From Homarus americanus (Eukaryota; Arthropoda; Malacostraca; Decapoda; Nephropidae): a stretch of DNA of 64,000 nucleotides. The translations under genes and the position numbers were made by a program. Under the pieces are notes generated by a model that had not been told where the DNA came from, did not search any database, and was given only the letters and a program-made list of their open reading frames with translations. The stretch spans positions 6,129,652 through 6,193,651 of the forward strand of contig NW_024724368.1 of the NCBI RefSeq assembly GCF_018991925.1, given 5' to 3'. This document shows positions 47,842 to 59,445 of this stretch, piece after piece. Positions within the stretch are counted from its first letter, which is position 1. Each line of letters begins with the position of its first letter.

Positions 47842-48070
47842 TACAGTGTGGAGAGTACTTGTCTGTTACAGTGTGAGTAGTACTGTACTTGTCTGTTACA
47901 GTGTGGGTAGTACTGTACTTGTCTGTTACAGTGTGAGTAGTGCTGTACTTGTCTGTTACAGTGTCGGGAGTACTGTACTTGTCTGTTACAGTGTGAGTAG
48001 TGCTGTACTTGTCTGTTACAGTGTGAGTAGTGCTGTACTTGTCTGTTATATTGTTCTGAGTACATACCTG
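47842..48070. repeat. TTACAG minisatellite, right part
   Basis: TACTTGTCTGTTACAGTGTG then AGTAGTACTG, ~30-bp units, ~7 copies. Confidence 0.92.
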
Positions 48071-48144
48071 TTACTGTAGAACTTGCTTGTAGTTAGTGTT
48101 TTCGTGTTCATTGACATGTATCTGTGTTTTATTTATAGTAGTAG

Positions 48145-48175
<31 letters not shown>

Positions 48176-48859
48176 AGTAGTATAAGTAGTAACCCTCTCA
48201 GCGTTAAGGTCAATGTACTACTAACATATGATGGTAGACTGAATCTGAGGTCTTGTACAGTCCACCACAGATGTAGTCCCTTGTGTGGTAAGGTTGAATC
48301 GTCGTATGCAGCGTTGTTGAAGTGTTGCATACATAGGTTAGTTCGTGTCTGCGTGTTATATTGTTGAAGTCCAGCTTGCGGCATTGTTGAAGTGTCCCAT
48401 GCTACAGAATTGAAATTCCGCATGTAGCAGAATTGAAATGCAGCAAGCGGCAGAGTTGAAGCGCCGCATGTTGAGGTCTCTCATTCGGCAAAGTTGAAAG
48501 TCCCTCTTACGCCGGAGTTGTGGCAGAGATGAAGTCCCGCATGCGGCAGATTATTACCAGCATCACGTACGGGGTCCCGCCAGGAGCTCCCGCACATACA
48601 CCGGGGAGGGGGGGTCAGGCATTAATCACGACGGGCATCATACCTGCAGCCAATTACACAGGAATTTATCTCCAATATATATTATGTATCCAATCATGAT
48701 ACTTAACCAAAGATTCGATTACTCGCGGGTTAATCCCTGACCTCCTGACGATTGGTTTCCCTTCACTAAGTTCCAGTTGAAATGGATCCCTAAATGTAAA
48801 CAGGCTCCAATCATCCCCTGGACCCTAACCCAAAATTGGACCTAATCATTAGCATTGAG
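48071..48859. other. Non-genic stretch
   Basis: (TAG)~14 at about 48139-48180. GCGGCA, GTTGAAGT words recur at 48300-48560 as a diverged ~50-bp repeat. Confidence 0.55.
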
Positions 48860-49100
48860 GCTCGTGGGGGAGGGGGTGAAAAGAAGGGGTTGCATTTAAG
48901 GGGAGGGTGAAAGAAGGGGTTGCATTTAAGGAGGGTGAAAAAAGGGGTTGCATTTAAGGGAAGGGGGTGAAAAGAAGGGTTGCATTTAAGGGAGGGGGTG
49001 AAAAGAAGGGGTTGCATTTAAGGGGAGGGGGTGAAAAGAAGGGGTTGCATTTAAGGGGAGGGGGTGAAAAGAAGGGGGTTGCATTTAAGGGGAGGGGGGC
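48860..49100. repeat. Minisatellite, ~31-bp unit, ~8 copies
   Basis: GGGTGAAAAGAAGGGGTTGC then ATTTAAGGGGA repeats with length variation in the G and A runs. Confidence 0.93.
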
Positions 49101-49654
49101 TAAATATAAACTTCTTCGCCGTGAAACAGGTAAGACCGCCGTTAATTAATTATACTGTACAGGTAATATGTTATAATTTTAATGGGTTCTTCATAAGACT
49201 CCCATGATATAAACACAATCAATTATAATGTTAAATGGATGGTTGAGGAAGGTTAATGTAAACATGGAAGGTTACCAACGTAAATGAAACTCACAAATGA
49301 TTAACTGTTAACTATTGGTCTTTTCCCTAAACATTAATTTAGTTATTCTATTTAGGCTAATAGTACTATCAACCATTCTACTTAACTAGGCAAGCATTAG
49401 CAAATATCTAATTAATATTCTAGTTAATTAGTGACGTTATTAACAAACTTCAACCTCACATTACAATATTTCTGTTAACAGCCATCAAACACAAAATTAA
49501 CCCTTCAGAATTCTAGTTAACAGTCATCAAATAATTGTAAACATGATACTATTAGAGAGGAGAGAGGGAGAGAGGAGAGGAGGAGGAGGAGGGAGAGAGT
49601 GTGTTACGTGGCAGAGAACTACTCGTATCTATGACAAGCAGAGGCGGTGCAACT
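49101..49654. other. AT-rich non-genic stretch
   Basis: Nothing beyond a GAGAGG tract at 49553-49600. Confidence 0.5.
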
Positions 49655-49950
49655 CAAGAGGAGGAGCCACACTTGCCACACCAGTAAGGGAGCCACACTT
49701 GCCGCACCCAGTAAGAGGGCCACACTTGCCACACCCAGTAAGAGGGGCCACACTTGCCACACCCAGTAGAGGGGCACACTTTGCCACACCCAGTACAGGG
49801 GAGCCACACTTGCACACCCAGTAAGAGGGGCCACACTTGCCACACCCGCAAGAAGGGCCACGCACACCCAGTGAGGGGAACCACACTTGCCCCGCACTTG
49901 CTAGAGGGGCCACACTTGCACCCAGTAAGAGGGCCACTTGCCACACATAA
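49655..49950. repeat. Minisatellite, ~28-bp unit, ~10 copies
   Basis: GCCACACTTGCCACACCCAG and TAAGAGGG units with many one- or two-base indels, possibly partly sequencing noise. Confidence 0.9.
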
Positions 49951-50107
49951 GAGAATGATGAAGTAGAAAGAACAATAATAGCAACAATAACAACAATAAC
50001 AATAACAACAATAACAACAACAACACATATGGTGGATAAACACAACAAGAAATAAATGAACTAACAAAAAAATCATTGAGTAAAGGTCTACTTGCTTGAT
50101 AAAATAT

Positions 50108-50196
50108 GGATCACCTGAATAATAGACACCCCAGCTTATTTCACCTGAAGATTAATCACCCTTATACCACCTGAGGGTTAGGTTAGGTTAGGCAAG

Positions 50197-50198
<2 letters not shown>
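50108..50198. mobile_element. MITE family A, copy 12, left arm abutting ATT array
   Basis: GGATCACCTGAATAATAGAC, ACCCCAGCTTATTTCACCTG and AAGATTAATCACCCTTATAC form a near-consensus left arm. GGTTAGGTTAGG follows, then the ATT array where the right arm would be. Confidence 0.82.
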
Positions 50199-50259
<61 letters not shown>

Positions 50260-50293
50260 GTTATTGTTATTGTTATTATTATTATTATTATTA

Positions 50294-50331
<38 letters not shown>

Positions 50332-50353
50332 GTTATTGTTATTATTATTATTA

Positions 50354-50405
<52 letters not shown>
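50199..50405. repeat. (ATT)n microsatellite, ~205 bp
   Basis: ATT units with a few GTT substitutions in small clusters. Confidence 0.97.
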
Positions 50406-50406
<1 letters not shown>

Positions 50407-50796
50407 AACAGTAGTAGGAGTAAAAGAATAAGAATCCCACGTCAGAGAAACAGACAGACAAACACAGATAATGATTAAGAAGGAACAGGTGAGAGATGCA
50501 GCAGAGAGGAGTAGGTGCAGTAGAGGTTAGAGTGACTCCAGTCTTCCACGCCTTAGCCAGCCCCACCCCCTTCCCTCCCCTCCCCTGGCCCACACCCTCC
50601 CTCCCTCCCTCCACAAAAACTCGCCACTCCACTAATTGGCAGTTGATTCACTAGATTGGACGAGGAAGCCACCTATGTGAGACTCCTCTAATTAAAGTGA
50701 AGGTATCGGGGCAGTGTGTTGTCGAGTGTCTTTTAAAGATCTGTTAATTCTCTTCTAGTTGCTGTTGCCACCCGTGAAGGCAGGTGGGGATAATGG
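50406..50796. other. Non-genic spacer
   Basis: No structure recognised. Confidence 0.5.
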
Positions 50797-50831
<35 letters not shown>

Positions 50832-51103
50832 TTTTCTTTTCTTTTTAAACGTGGCCTTCAGCCTCCCCCAATAGCCACACCTTCGCCACCATTTAATTAC
50901 CTTAATATTAAATATCCTAATACATAAGTAGCTATCCTATCTGTGTTGAATTAGTTGAGCCGCAGATCTATGCGGCATTCAGTGACTGCTGCCTCATAGT
51001 CAATATCTGCAGCAGTTGTCGGAATTGGGACCGATGCTCTCGTTCCCCTGAGGCAGAGCAAAGCCGACCGAAGGAGAGAGAAAGACAGTCGACATTTCAT
51101 CTA
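50797..51103 (-). mobile_element. Retroelement 3' end, second copy, 5'-truncated
   Basis: Matches 22871-23175 nearly base for base (for example AGCCGCAGATCTATGCGGCA and CATAGTCAATATCTGCAGCA). It contains the last ~20 codons, stop and 3' UTR and ends in the same A/T-run plus (GTA)n tail. Homology ends abruptly near TTTCATCTAAG, the 5' truncation point. No clear target duplication was found. Confidence 0.87.
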
Positions 51104-51587
51104 AGATTGAGTGAACATCAGTGATCAAGGTTTGTGGTGTTTGTGGGCAGCAGTCGTGGACGGTCCTGTAGTTAATGGCCGCCTCAACCAGGTAAACAAC
51201 AACAACACCTGGGACTCACCTGCCTACCTGGTCAATGGTAACAACAAGTCCCCGTCTTGCCCTCACGATCTACCTCTAATTGAATATTGCTGTTGTCATT
51301 TTAGTGTTTTTTTTTAAATTAATTAATTATATTGTGAGAGAAAACAAAGTACCTGCCTTGTTATTTACATCTAGTGAGGAAAGCCCACAGGTTCGCCAGA
51401 GTTCCATATATGCAGGAAGTATAAATATAGAGGAGAAGGAAGAATATGAACAAAACTAAAAATAATTATGACACAGATAACTTGTATTTAGAGCAATGGC
51501 CTTAGTGTTAATAGTGACCTGCACAAGAACCAGAGAAAACTAATAGTAATTAAAGCAATATTTATAATTTTCTGGATTTATGTAATG
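51104..51587. other. Non-genic stretch
   Basis: No structure recognised. Confidence 0.5.
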
Positions 51588-51782
51588 AGCTCCACCCACT
51601 TTTGACGTCATTATCAACCACCAGAATTATTGAAAATGATTGGTTGCTGGTTGCTAAGCGCATCATCGTGGCGCCAAATCAGTGAATTTACCAATGTGAC
51701 TTCACGATTTACTTAGGAACCAACAGCCAATCATATTCAATAATTCTGGTGGTTGATAATGACGTCAAAAGTGGGTGGAGCT
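51588..51782. mobile_element. 195-bp near-perfect foldback element
   Basis: Arms of 71 bp (51588-51658 and 51712-51782) begin AGCTCCACCCACTTTTGACG and end in CTAAG. They are reverse complements with about four mismatches around a 53-bp loop. The outer boundary is sharp. No target duplication could be fixed. It has no coding capacity. It is likely a MITE; a transcript would form a long double-stranded hairpin. Confidence 0.88.
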
Positions 51783-51894
51783 AAGTCGATAGGTCAATTA
51801 CGTCGTGGTTGATGGTTCACTTTACCGTCATGCTTAATGAACTTTGTCTGACTGCATTACTGAGGCCAAGTGATCTCTGCCAAGTCATTAATAA

Positions 51895-52175
51895 TGTGAT
51901 CCCCCGAAGAAGATCGTCAAATGATTCGAAGAAACGAAGCACTCGACTACAGTGTGTCGTTTGTGAATGTGAATCACCCAGATGATTCACAGAGATTCGA
52001 TACCTCAGTAAAATAAATGAATAAGCGAATCACTGTTGAGGTTTATCAGATGATTCGAGACGATACAGAGCTCTTAGAATGTGTTTTATAGACACGAATC
52101 TCCGAGGAGGTTGAGCAGCCCAGTAATTCATTTATAGAGAACGATTCCCCGCCGAGGATGATCCAGTGATTCGTT
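51895..52175. repeat. Decayed tandem repeat with GATTCG motif
   Basis: CAAATGATTCG, AGATGATTCAC, CAGATGATTCG, CAGTAATTCAT and CCAGTGATTCG recur every 45-75 bp. Each is preceded by a CGAATC-CCGAGGA-like element. Confidence 0.55.
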
Positions 52176-52608
52176 GAAGGAGAAGCATCGTCCAAGGGGG
52201 GGTCTGATGCCGTCGTGAGCCCCGATAGAGTCGTCGGGTTGGGCCGAGGGACTGGTGGGAGCCGAGACCCGGATGACTGGCTAATCATTAACTCAGCTGG
52301 TTCATTTGGAGTCACCCCGGGTACCTGATGACCTGAGAATGACTCGTGATTAGAGCAGAGATCCCTCACTGTGGTCGGGCTAGCCCCTCTTCCCCTGAAT
52401 GTAGCCCCCTACCCTCAGACCCCCCTTCCCCTAGCAACACAGTTCAGAGATTGCTTTTTTCTCCCTCAGCATTCAGTTTTAATTAACCTCGAGATTCTCT
52501 ATTATCTCTTATTGATACGACAGGTCTAGCGGGGAGATCTCTTCCTGCCGCTGATGTTAAATTGAATGTTTTATATCTGTTGGTAATTATGTATTGAAAT
52601 AAAACAAC
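52176..52608. other. Non-genic stretch
   Basis: A 107-residue minus-strand open frame (52046-52369) overlaps the decayed repeat and has no recognisable domain. It is not called. Confidence 0.5.
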
Positions 52609-52767
52609 GTCACGTGAAGATAAGGCAGCCCAATTTATTTCACCTGATGATAAACTTGAAGACACTAACGCTACCTAGGAGGCATTAGGTTAGGTTAGGT
52701 TAGGTTAATGTTAGAGGGATTAATCATTAAGTGAAGTAAGGTGGGTTGTTTAATCTTAATATGATCT
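52609..52767. mobile_element. Foldback MITE family A, copy 13, TTAGG core
   Basis: GTCACGTGAAGATAAGGCAG, CCCAATTTATTTCACCTGAT at the left. GGATTAATCATTAAGTGAAG, TAAGGTGGGTTGTTTAATCT and ATGATC at the right. A (GGTTA)4 core adjoins the right arm. The flanks TAAAACAA and TAAAAAAC are a weak candidate target duplication. Confidence 0.83.
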
Positions 52768-53214
52768 GTAAAAAACTAGAGGTTTATTTAGTGTTTAGTT
52801 GTTATTAAATATTTTTCAGGTTTCAGAAATATTTGCGAGTTTTTCAGTGTTATTTGTGTCGTCCATATTGTATTACGGATTGTCATCTTCCACCTGTCCA
52901 TACCTAATTTGCCTCCACCTCCTTCACCCTCACCCACTCCTCCACCTCCACCCACTCCTCCACCCACTCATCCACCTCCACCCACTCCTCCACCCACCTC
53001 CTCCGCCTCCACCCACTCCTCCCTCCACCTCCACCCCTCCTCCTCCACCTCCACCCACTCCTCCACCTCCACTCCCTCACTCCACCTCCACCCACTCCTC
53101 CACCTCCACCCACTCCTCCACCCATCCAAGGCCTGTCTCACGCCCTCTACCATACTCTTGAAACACTACCAGAGCTTATATTCACCTTCTACCATCTGTA
53201 GCTTACGAGAACCA

Positions 53215-53261
<47 letters not shown>

Positions 53262-53390
53262 AACGAAACCTCCGCCCTGAGAGACATTATCTTTGGGACG
53301 TCTCTATTCTCATCACCTTCCCAGCTCCTGAGGAATACCTGAGAGACTGATACAATCGCAAGTTAACACGTCCCTGAATGGTCTGTTGGT
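52768..53390. repeat. Spacer with CCACCTCCACCCACTCCT minisatellite and (AC)n
   Basis: The C-rich array spans about 52905-53125 and (AC)~20 about 53217-53257. Confidence 0.85.
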
Positions 53391-53880
53391 GACGTGTGGT
53401 GGTGTATGTGACGTGTGGTGGTGTATGTGACGTGTGGTGGTGTATGTGACGTGTGGTTAGGTGTATGTGACGTGTGGTTGGGTGTATGTGACGTGTGGTG
53501 GTGTATGTGACGTGTGGTTGATTGTATGTTACGTGTGGTTGGGTGTATGTGACGTGTGGTGGTATATGTGACGTGTGGTGGTGTATGTGACGTGGTTGAT
53601 TGTATGTTACGTGGTTGGGTGTATGTTACGTGGTGGTATATGTGACGTGTGGTTGGGTGTATGTGACGTGTGGTGGTGTATGTGACGTGGTTGGGTGTAT
53701 GTTACGTGTGGTGGTATATGTGACGTGTGGTTGGGTGTATGTGACGTGTGGTGGTGTATGTGACGTGTGGTTGATTGTATGTTACGTGTGGTTGGGTGTA
53801 TGTGACGTGTGGTTGGGTGTATGTGACGTGTGGTTGGGTGTATGTGACGTGTGGTTGGGTGTATGTGACATGTGGTTAGA
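53391..53880. repeat. Minisatellite, ~21-bp unit, ~24 copies
   Basis: GTGACGTGTGGTTGGGTGTAT and the shorter GTGACGTGTGGTGGTGTAT alternate. The two-type alternation suggests a ~40-bp higher order. Confidence 0.95.
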
Positions 53881-54270
53881 TCTATGACACTACACACCCG
53901 CATGACGTATTACACAACTGCATGACACTCCAGTAACACTCACACACACACTACACACCTGTCTGACACACTAATTACAAGGCATCACGTTTTGTCTCCA
54001 GGTAAATAACAGGTAGACTCCCCTTTACCTGTATTACTGTTATTATGTGTACTGTAGGTCAAGTCAGGCATAAACCTCCCCACTGCCTGGCTCGCTCTTG
54101 TTCAATATTCAGAGAGGCGCGGAAGACTCACCGGTGCCTCGAGGGTCCTGAGTTGCGTCTCATATAAGCCAAGAGGAAATGAGGACGATTTCATACTTCC
54201 CGGATACGAAATCGATCTGTCTTCATTCACTGATAAATGATAAATAGTTTCTATGTTTCTTTAATTAGTT
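53881..54270. other. Non-genic spacer
   Basis: No structure recognised. Confidence 0.5.
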
Positions 54271-54416
54271 GGGTCACCTGATGGCTACGCACATGCTAGT
54301 TAATTTCACTTGATGAAATTTCCTCACTCTACCTGGAGGGGTTAGGTTAGGTCAGGTTAGGTCAGGTCAGGTCAGGTTAGGTTAGGTCAGGTCAGGTTAG
54401 GTTAGGTAAGGGTTTT
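54271..54416. mobile_element. MITE family A, copy 14, decayed, TTAGG/GTCAG core
   Basis: GGGTCACCTGATGGCTACGC and AGTTAATTTCACTTGATGAA are a decayed left arm. A TTAGG and TCAGG mixture follows, without a recognisable right arm. Confidence 0.6.
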
Positions 54417-54830
54417 TCGTTATCTCGTAAACAAAGACAGCAAACAATTAGGTGATGTAATTACAGTAGTTTTCTTTATTGTTGTTTATCGTTAATAATA
54501 TGGTAAATCCATCATAATGTTCGTTCTAAGGTCCCATAATTCTTGGTGAAGTTCCGTTTTGTTTGGGCTTACGGTACCTTCGTATTTCTCATTACAGTAA
54601 AAAAGTAAAGTCGAGTTTGGAGTTTGAGTGTCAGGTCGTAAATGAGTGAGCGCCGGGTAGCTGCATCTTGTTGGTGTGATGGATGAGAAGGACACCGTGT
54701 GAATGTGTATTAGGCAGGTGGGTGTACCTTAATGGCCGGCCAGTGAAGCTCCTCCACCACCACGTTAATGCCCTCAAGGATTTTGCGAGTGGGCAGGACA
54801 CGTCTCTTGTAGTCTAGCCTGGCCTAACCT
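54417..54830. other. Non-genic spacer
   Basis: No structure recognised. Confidence 0.5.
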
Positions 54831-55275
54831 AACTTAAGCCGTAGTCTAACCTACCTGAAATAGCCAACTCCTATACAGTTTAATTTAACCTAATCTAATG
54901 TGGTGTAACTCAACCTAACTAATCGTAGTCTAACCTAAACTAAGCTAATCTAACCTTACATAACTTAACCTAACTACATAATTTTCCTAACCTAAGCTAA
55001 CCTGACGTAGTTTAAGCTAACCTAATCTAAAGAACTTGACGTAACCTGATCTCTTCTTACCTGAATTAACATAACCCAATTCAACCTAACCTAACCTAAC
55101 CTAACCTAACCTAAACAAAATTAACAAAACTTAAACATGACCTAACGTAACTTTACAAATGTGTGGGAAGATGACCTAACTTTATTCATTTAACCTAAGT
55201 TAGTTTTCTTATCTAACATGATGTGATATAACCTTACAATCCAAACAAATTTAACCTAATCTTTTCTACCTAACC
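54831..55275. repeat. Decayed CCTAA tract, ~440 bp
   Basis: CTAACCTA, TTAACCTAA and CTAATCTAA words dominate, with one clean (CCTAA)6 near 55087-55120. No family A arms were seen. This looks like an old pentamer array degraded by point mutation. Confidence 0.75.
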
Positions 55276-55285
55276 TATCGTGTTA

Positions 55286-55329
<44 letters not shown>

Positions 55330-58300
55330 CATCATCAGAACCCCAACACAGCTGCAAGTTGTATCAGACCCCGAGACTTGCCACAACAACAGAGGCTATA
55401 CGCTACACCACACCGCCAGATTACCATCACCGGGACAAAAATTAATGTTCCCATCAAGTTTCATTAAAGGCCATTAATTCAGCATTGCAGGTTCCCGACA
55501 ACAATGTGTAGGGGCGGTGGTGGTGGGCGTGGGCGTGTGTAAGGGGTGGGGGATGAGGTGGGGGTGGGAAAGAGGTGGTGGGGGGGGGAAGGACGAGACG
55601 GGGGTGGGGGGGTAGGGAGGCACAGTCGTGGTCGTGAGGGTGAGGAGGTAGGCGGACAAGCAGGCCCAGATGAGGTAGCTGAAAATTTGCGAGAAGACAT
55701 GATGTTAAGGACAGCGGGAGGGGGTCTGGTGGGAGGATGTAAGAGAGTCGCTCCGTGAAAGGACCTCGGGTTATGAAGGACTCTTGAGGAGGAACTTGAT
55801 AAGAAACAATACTGAAGGAGAGATAGGAGAGGGCGGTGCTGGGAGATGTGAGCAGTAAGTATAGATCAAGATGATATAAAACAGTCTGTATAAAAGAGAC
55901 AATAAGGGTGAGGGGACGTGGCTGAAAGATATGAAGAAAGTGTGATCATTAGAAGACGTTTGTATGAGCCAGTGAGGCGACGTACGAGGAGTTAATTTTA
56001 AAAGGAGGAGGAGAGTGGATGGTGTGGGGCGTGACTGCTGGTGATGAAGGGATATGAATAAGAGGAGCCGTAGTGTGGAGGGGAGGGGTCCAGGTAGAGG
56101 CAGTGAGAGGTAAGGGTTTATGTTTGGTTATCGTGGCCGGTAGCGGAGGCTGATGGTCGCGCCCTCGGCTGTGGTCACGTACTGCGAGAGGAGGGGGCAG
56201 GGGGCGCTCTCAAACACCCCCCCCCCCCCACACAACGCTCCCCCTTCACAACGCCCCCCCTCACAACGCCCCCCTCACAACGTTCACCCTTTCACATCGT
56301 TCATCCCCCCTCCTACCACCGGTACTTGATCCTTCTCTCAGTAACTCCATTACTTGGTGTTTCGTTCAGTCATCACGACCTGATGTTAATCCCCAAGTTT
56401 CATAAAAAGACTTGATTTGTTTTCTACTGGGCGAGGAACGATGAATTTTTTGTAAGTCATGATGGAGAATTTAAGCATTGTTTGTATAGCACACACTCGC
56501 CACCTGTCCTCCTCCTTCCCCCTCCAGCATGGCAGCAACAAAGATACTCGAGTGCAATCTAAAAAGGTCCGGGAATGAAAGGAGTAAAAGTAACTGTGAC
56601 TTTATCAAAGAGGCTCCGTGAAAGGCCTGGTCCCCCTGCCAGCCCCTCCGGTAGTGCGGAGGTCCCATAAATACCTCCCAATGAGTTCGCTCAGACCGGC
56701 TTTGTTATGATAATGCCGAGTGAACGAAGTCATGCCTGAATCGTTCGTTTGCCATCACCCATTGCCGCCTCTTGATCACGTTCAGCCCAGATGGATTTTG
56801 GACTGCTGAGGTGGGGAGGAAACTGACGCCCTGGATTATCTTGTCGAATTGGCGGCCATTCATCACGCGGTGGAGGGCGCCGCGGCCCTGATGACCACAA
56901 CCCGTCACCAACACCGGTTTTATTTATTCATCGGACGACTGTGTGTATAAAAAAGATGCCGTTTTGAATCCACCATTTCATCGTGCTTGCTTGTACCCAA
57001 CGGGCTCTGACCTTCTCCAGTCTTCAACAACCTTTATGCTCACATTTCTTTCAGTGGTGGGCGGAGCTCTGGCGCTCTCTTCTCCTCCTCAGGGTTTTCC
57101 TTGTCCAGCACATTTAATACCTGGGCGTGGCGTGTACTGACGGCCTTCCTCGGCGTCATCCAGTGCGCGTTAATACAGCCGAGTAAAAGAGGTAAATGTG
57201 GCAGTAAAAGTCAGCTATCAGGTAATAATGGGAGCGAGAGAGAGGGCGTGGATAACGTCCCGTGAGTGAAGGAGCTCCCACCCACCCTCCTCCACCTACC
57301 AGATAAGCGTCCTGTCGTCACTCTTGAGGACCTCGGCCTGTCATACTTTTGAATGTGACATCACGACCGCCTCTCTCTGAAGGTATATCCGAGGAACAGT
57401 TGCTATCGTGGAGACGTGACTGTTCATTACACGGAGACCACAATTACAGCTATATTGTACTCGAGGGAGGTGGCAACTCATGTCTAGTGATACCATTCTA
57501 AAATCTCTTATTTTGATTTGTTAATAATTCCTTTATCCGAAAAGAAGTACTGTAAGGGTCGTGTGGTGAATAAATGTGTAAAGTTTGAACGCTGTAATGG
57601 GTAAGATCTGTGTTACGTCGCGCTAGATATACGGTACAGTAGGTTCTCGTCTGAGGAAACTTCGGTGTATGTACATAGGACCTATACATTCAAAGAGATA
57701 CTATCGCTTTGAATGTGTGTGTGTGTGGGGGGGGAGGGGGAGGAGGTAGTATTTGGAGAAGATTCAACATAGCCGCCTTAATATAAAAACAGCGTAGCGG
57801 ATTTAGATAGGTCATCTCTCGGTGAATTTACGCTTTTGTGTGAACTGATGATTCTACTCTGCGTCGTGGGCACCTGATCCTCGTTATTTTTTAACCTTGA
57901 TGTCTCTGAACTCAGTGTTATGGAAGGTGTAGTTCTGGAATCAAGAAAGTCTACAACATTGCCAGGTAGCGGTCACCAAAGAAACACAAACCTCAGTACA
58001 GTACAGTAAGAGCGACCCACATATTAATTGACCTTTTTTTATACTGTCGATATTTTAATTCAGTTTCGAATATGAAGTGAAATTTTGATACATCATTATT
58101 TTTGTTTACATGTGTCATTTACGGTTTGTTTTTATCATTGTGTACATCAAAAGTTATTACAGTTTGAAGTTGTATAATGACTGTTTTATATATACTGTTT
58201 TATAAGACATTACAGGACTGGCTAACTTGTATACTGCATGGTAGAGTGTAAGGCGGACTGTCACGTAATAAAACTGTGATTTCTTTGTTGGTCTCTATCA

Positions 58301-58490
58301 GACTTAAGGACTGGTGGGGTGAAGTCCACTAGAGTTGGTGAGTTGGCCGGAGTGGCGGGTGTCACGGCCACTTACCCCGCTGAGAAGTGGTTATTGCTGG
58401 CGGTTAACACTTTAAGTTGTCGGTCCGCCACTTGCACGTCGTTTTTACTCAACGTGTGAATCTTTTTGCTTATTTTTTTCCGTTTGTCCG
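55276..58490. other. Non-genic stretch
   Basis: (GT)~18 at 55289-55326, a G-rich tract at 55510-55620, a purine-rich segment at 55690-56130, C-runs near 56214-56290 and a G-rich run near 57727-57750. The 56480-57140 part is low in repeats with short open frames, but no domain was recognised. Confidence 0.55.
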
Positions 58491-58494
58491 TGCG

Positions 58495-58610
58495 TTTGTG
58501 GGTGAGTCCGTGCGTCCGTGGGTGAGTCCGTGCGTTCGTGGGTGAGTCCGTGCGTCCGTGGGTGAGTCCGTGCGTCCGTGGGTAAGTCCGTACGTCCGTG
58601 GGTTGTGGAT
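58495..58610. repeat. Minisatellite, 20-bp unit, ~6 copies
   Basis: GTGGGTGAGTCCGTGCGTCC repeats. Confidence 0.93.
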
Positions 58611-58724
58611 AGGAGCAGGAACTTATAGCCACAGATAATAACCTGACGTACAGGGTATATCAACATTCTTCAACATCTATCTTCTTGTGTCTCCTCTTCC
58701 TGAACTTTCTTCCTGTTCTCCTTG

Positions 58725-59235
58725 TCACCTTCATTGTGTCACTATTACTGTGTCACTATTACTGTGTCACCATTACTGTGTCACCTTCACTGTGTCACCT
58801 CCACTGTGTCACCTTCACTGTGTCACCTGCACTGTGTCACCTCCACTGTGTCACCTCCACTGTGTCACCTGCACTGTGTCACCTCCACTGTGTCACCTTC
58901 ACTGTGTCACCTGCACTGTGTCACCTCCACTGTCACCTTCACTGTGTCACCTGCACCCGTCACCCACTGTGTCACCTGCACTGTGTCACCTTCACTGTGT
59001 CACCTGCACTGTGTCACCTCCACTGTGTCACCTGCACTGTGTCACCTTCACTGTGTCACCTGCACTGTGTCACCTTCACTGTGTCACCTGCACTGTGTCA
59101 CCTTCACTGTGTCACCTGCACTGTGTCACCTTCACTGTGTCACCTTTTTTGTCACCTTCACTGTTCCACCTTCACTGTGTCACCTCCACAATGTCACCTT
59201 CAATGTGTCACCTTCACTGTGTCACCTCCACACTG
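58725..59235. repeat. Minisatellite, 14-bp unit, ~35 copies
   Basis: CTGTGTCACCTTCA and CTGTGTCACCTGCA units over ~510 bp. The 14-bp length rotates frames every 42 bp, giving 186-292 residue open frames in all three plus frames that are artefacts. Confidence 0.95.
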
Positions 59236-59238
59236 TGG

Positions 59239-59445
59239 ATATTAAGAATAAAATTAGTTACGTCTTCTCTCAATTATACCAAATATAGCAGAGTGGTGCC
59301 GTGGAACCGTGCTGGGCCCTTAACCCAGAGGTCCGTGGATCGAAAGCTCTCTCTGTTATCCTCTTTTATCCAAATCCTGATCGTAGAAACGGATTTTTTA
59401 AATAAAATCTTCTATAATAGGTACACCGCCTGTGATGAAACTGGA
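59239..59445 (+). repeat. Duplicate of the initiator tRNA-Met locus
   Basis: ATTAAGAATAAAATTAGTTA, CGTCTTCTCT before the tRNA copy and GTAGAAACGGATTTTTTAAA then TAAAATCTTCTATAATAGGT after it match 61024-61230. Because the 5' flank is shared as well as the tRNA and 3' flank, this is a segmental duplicate and not a simple SINE copy. Confidence 0.85.
59287..59358 (+). pseudogene. Initiator tRNA-Met pseudogene
   Basis: 72 nt colinear with the intact gene at 61070. The anticodon stem CTGGG/CCCAG is intact, but the loop reads CCCTTAA, so the anticodon is CTT instead of CAT. The T stem is destroyed (CGTGG faces GCTCT), the D arm has two changes, and the acceptor has a C-to-T change (CTCTGTT). It would not fold as a normal tRNA. 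The downstream T-run is conserved (59364-59367). Confidence 0.87.

Noticed and set aside
52046..52369. 107-residue minus-strand open frame
   Set aside because: Overlaps a decayed tandem repeat and shows no domain.
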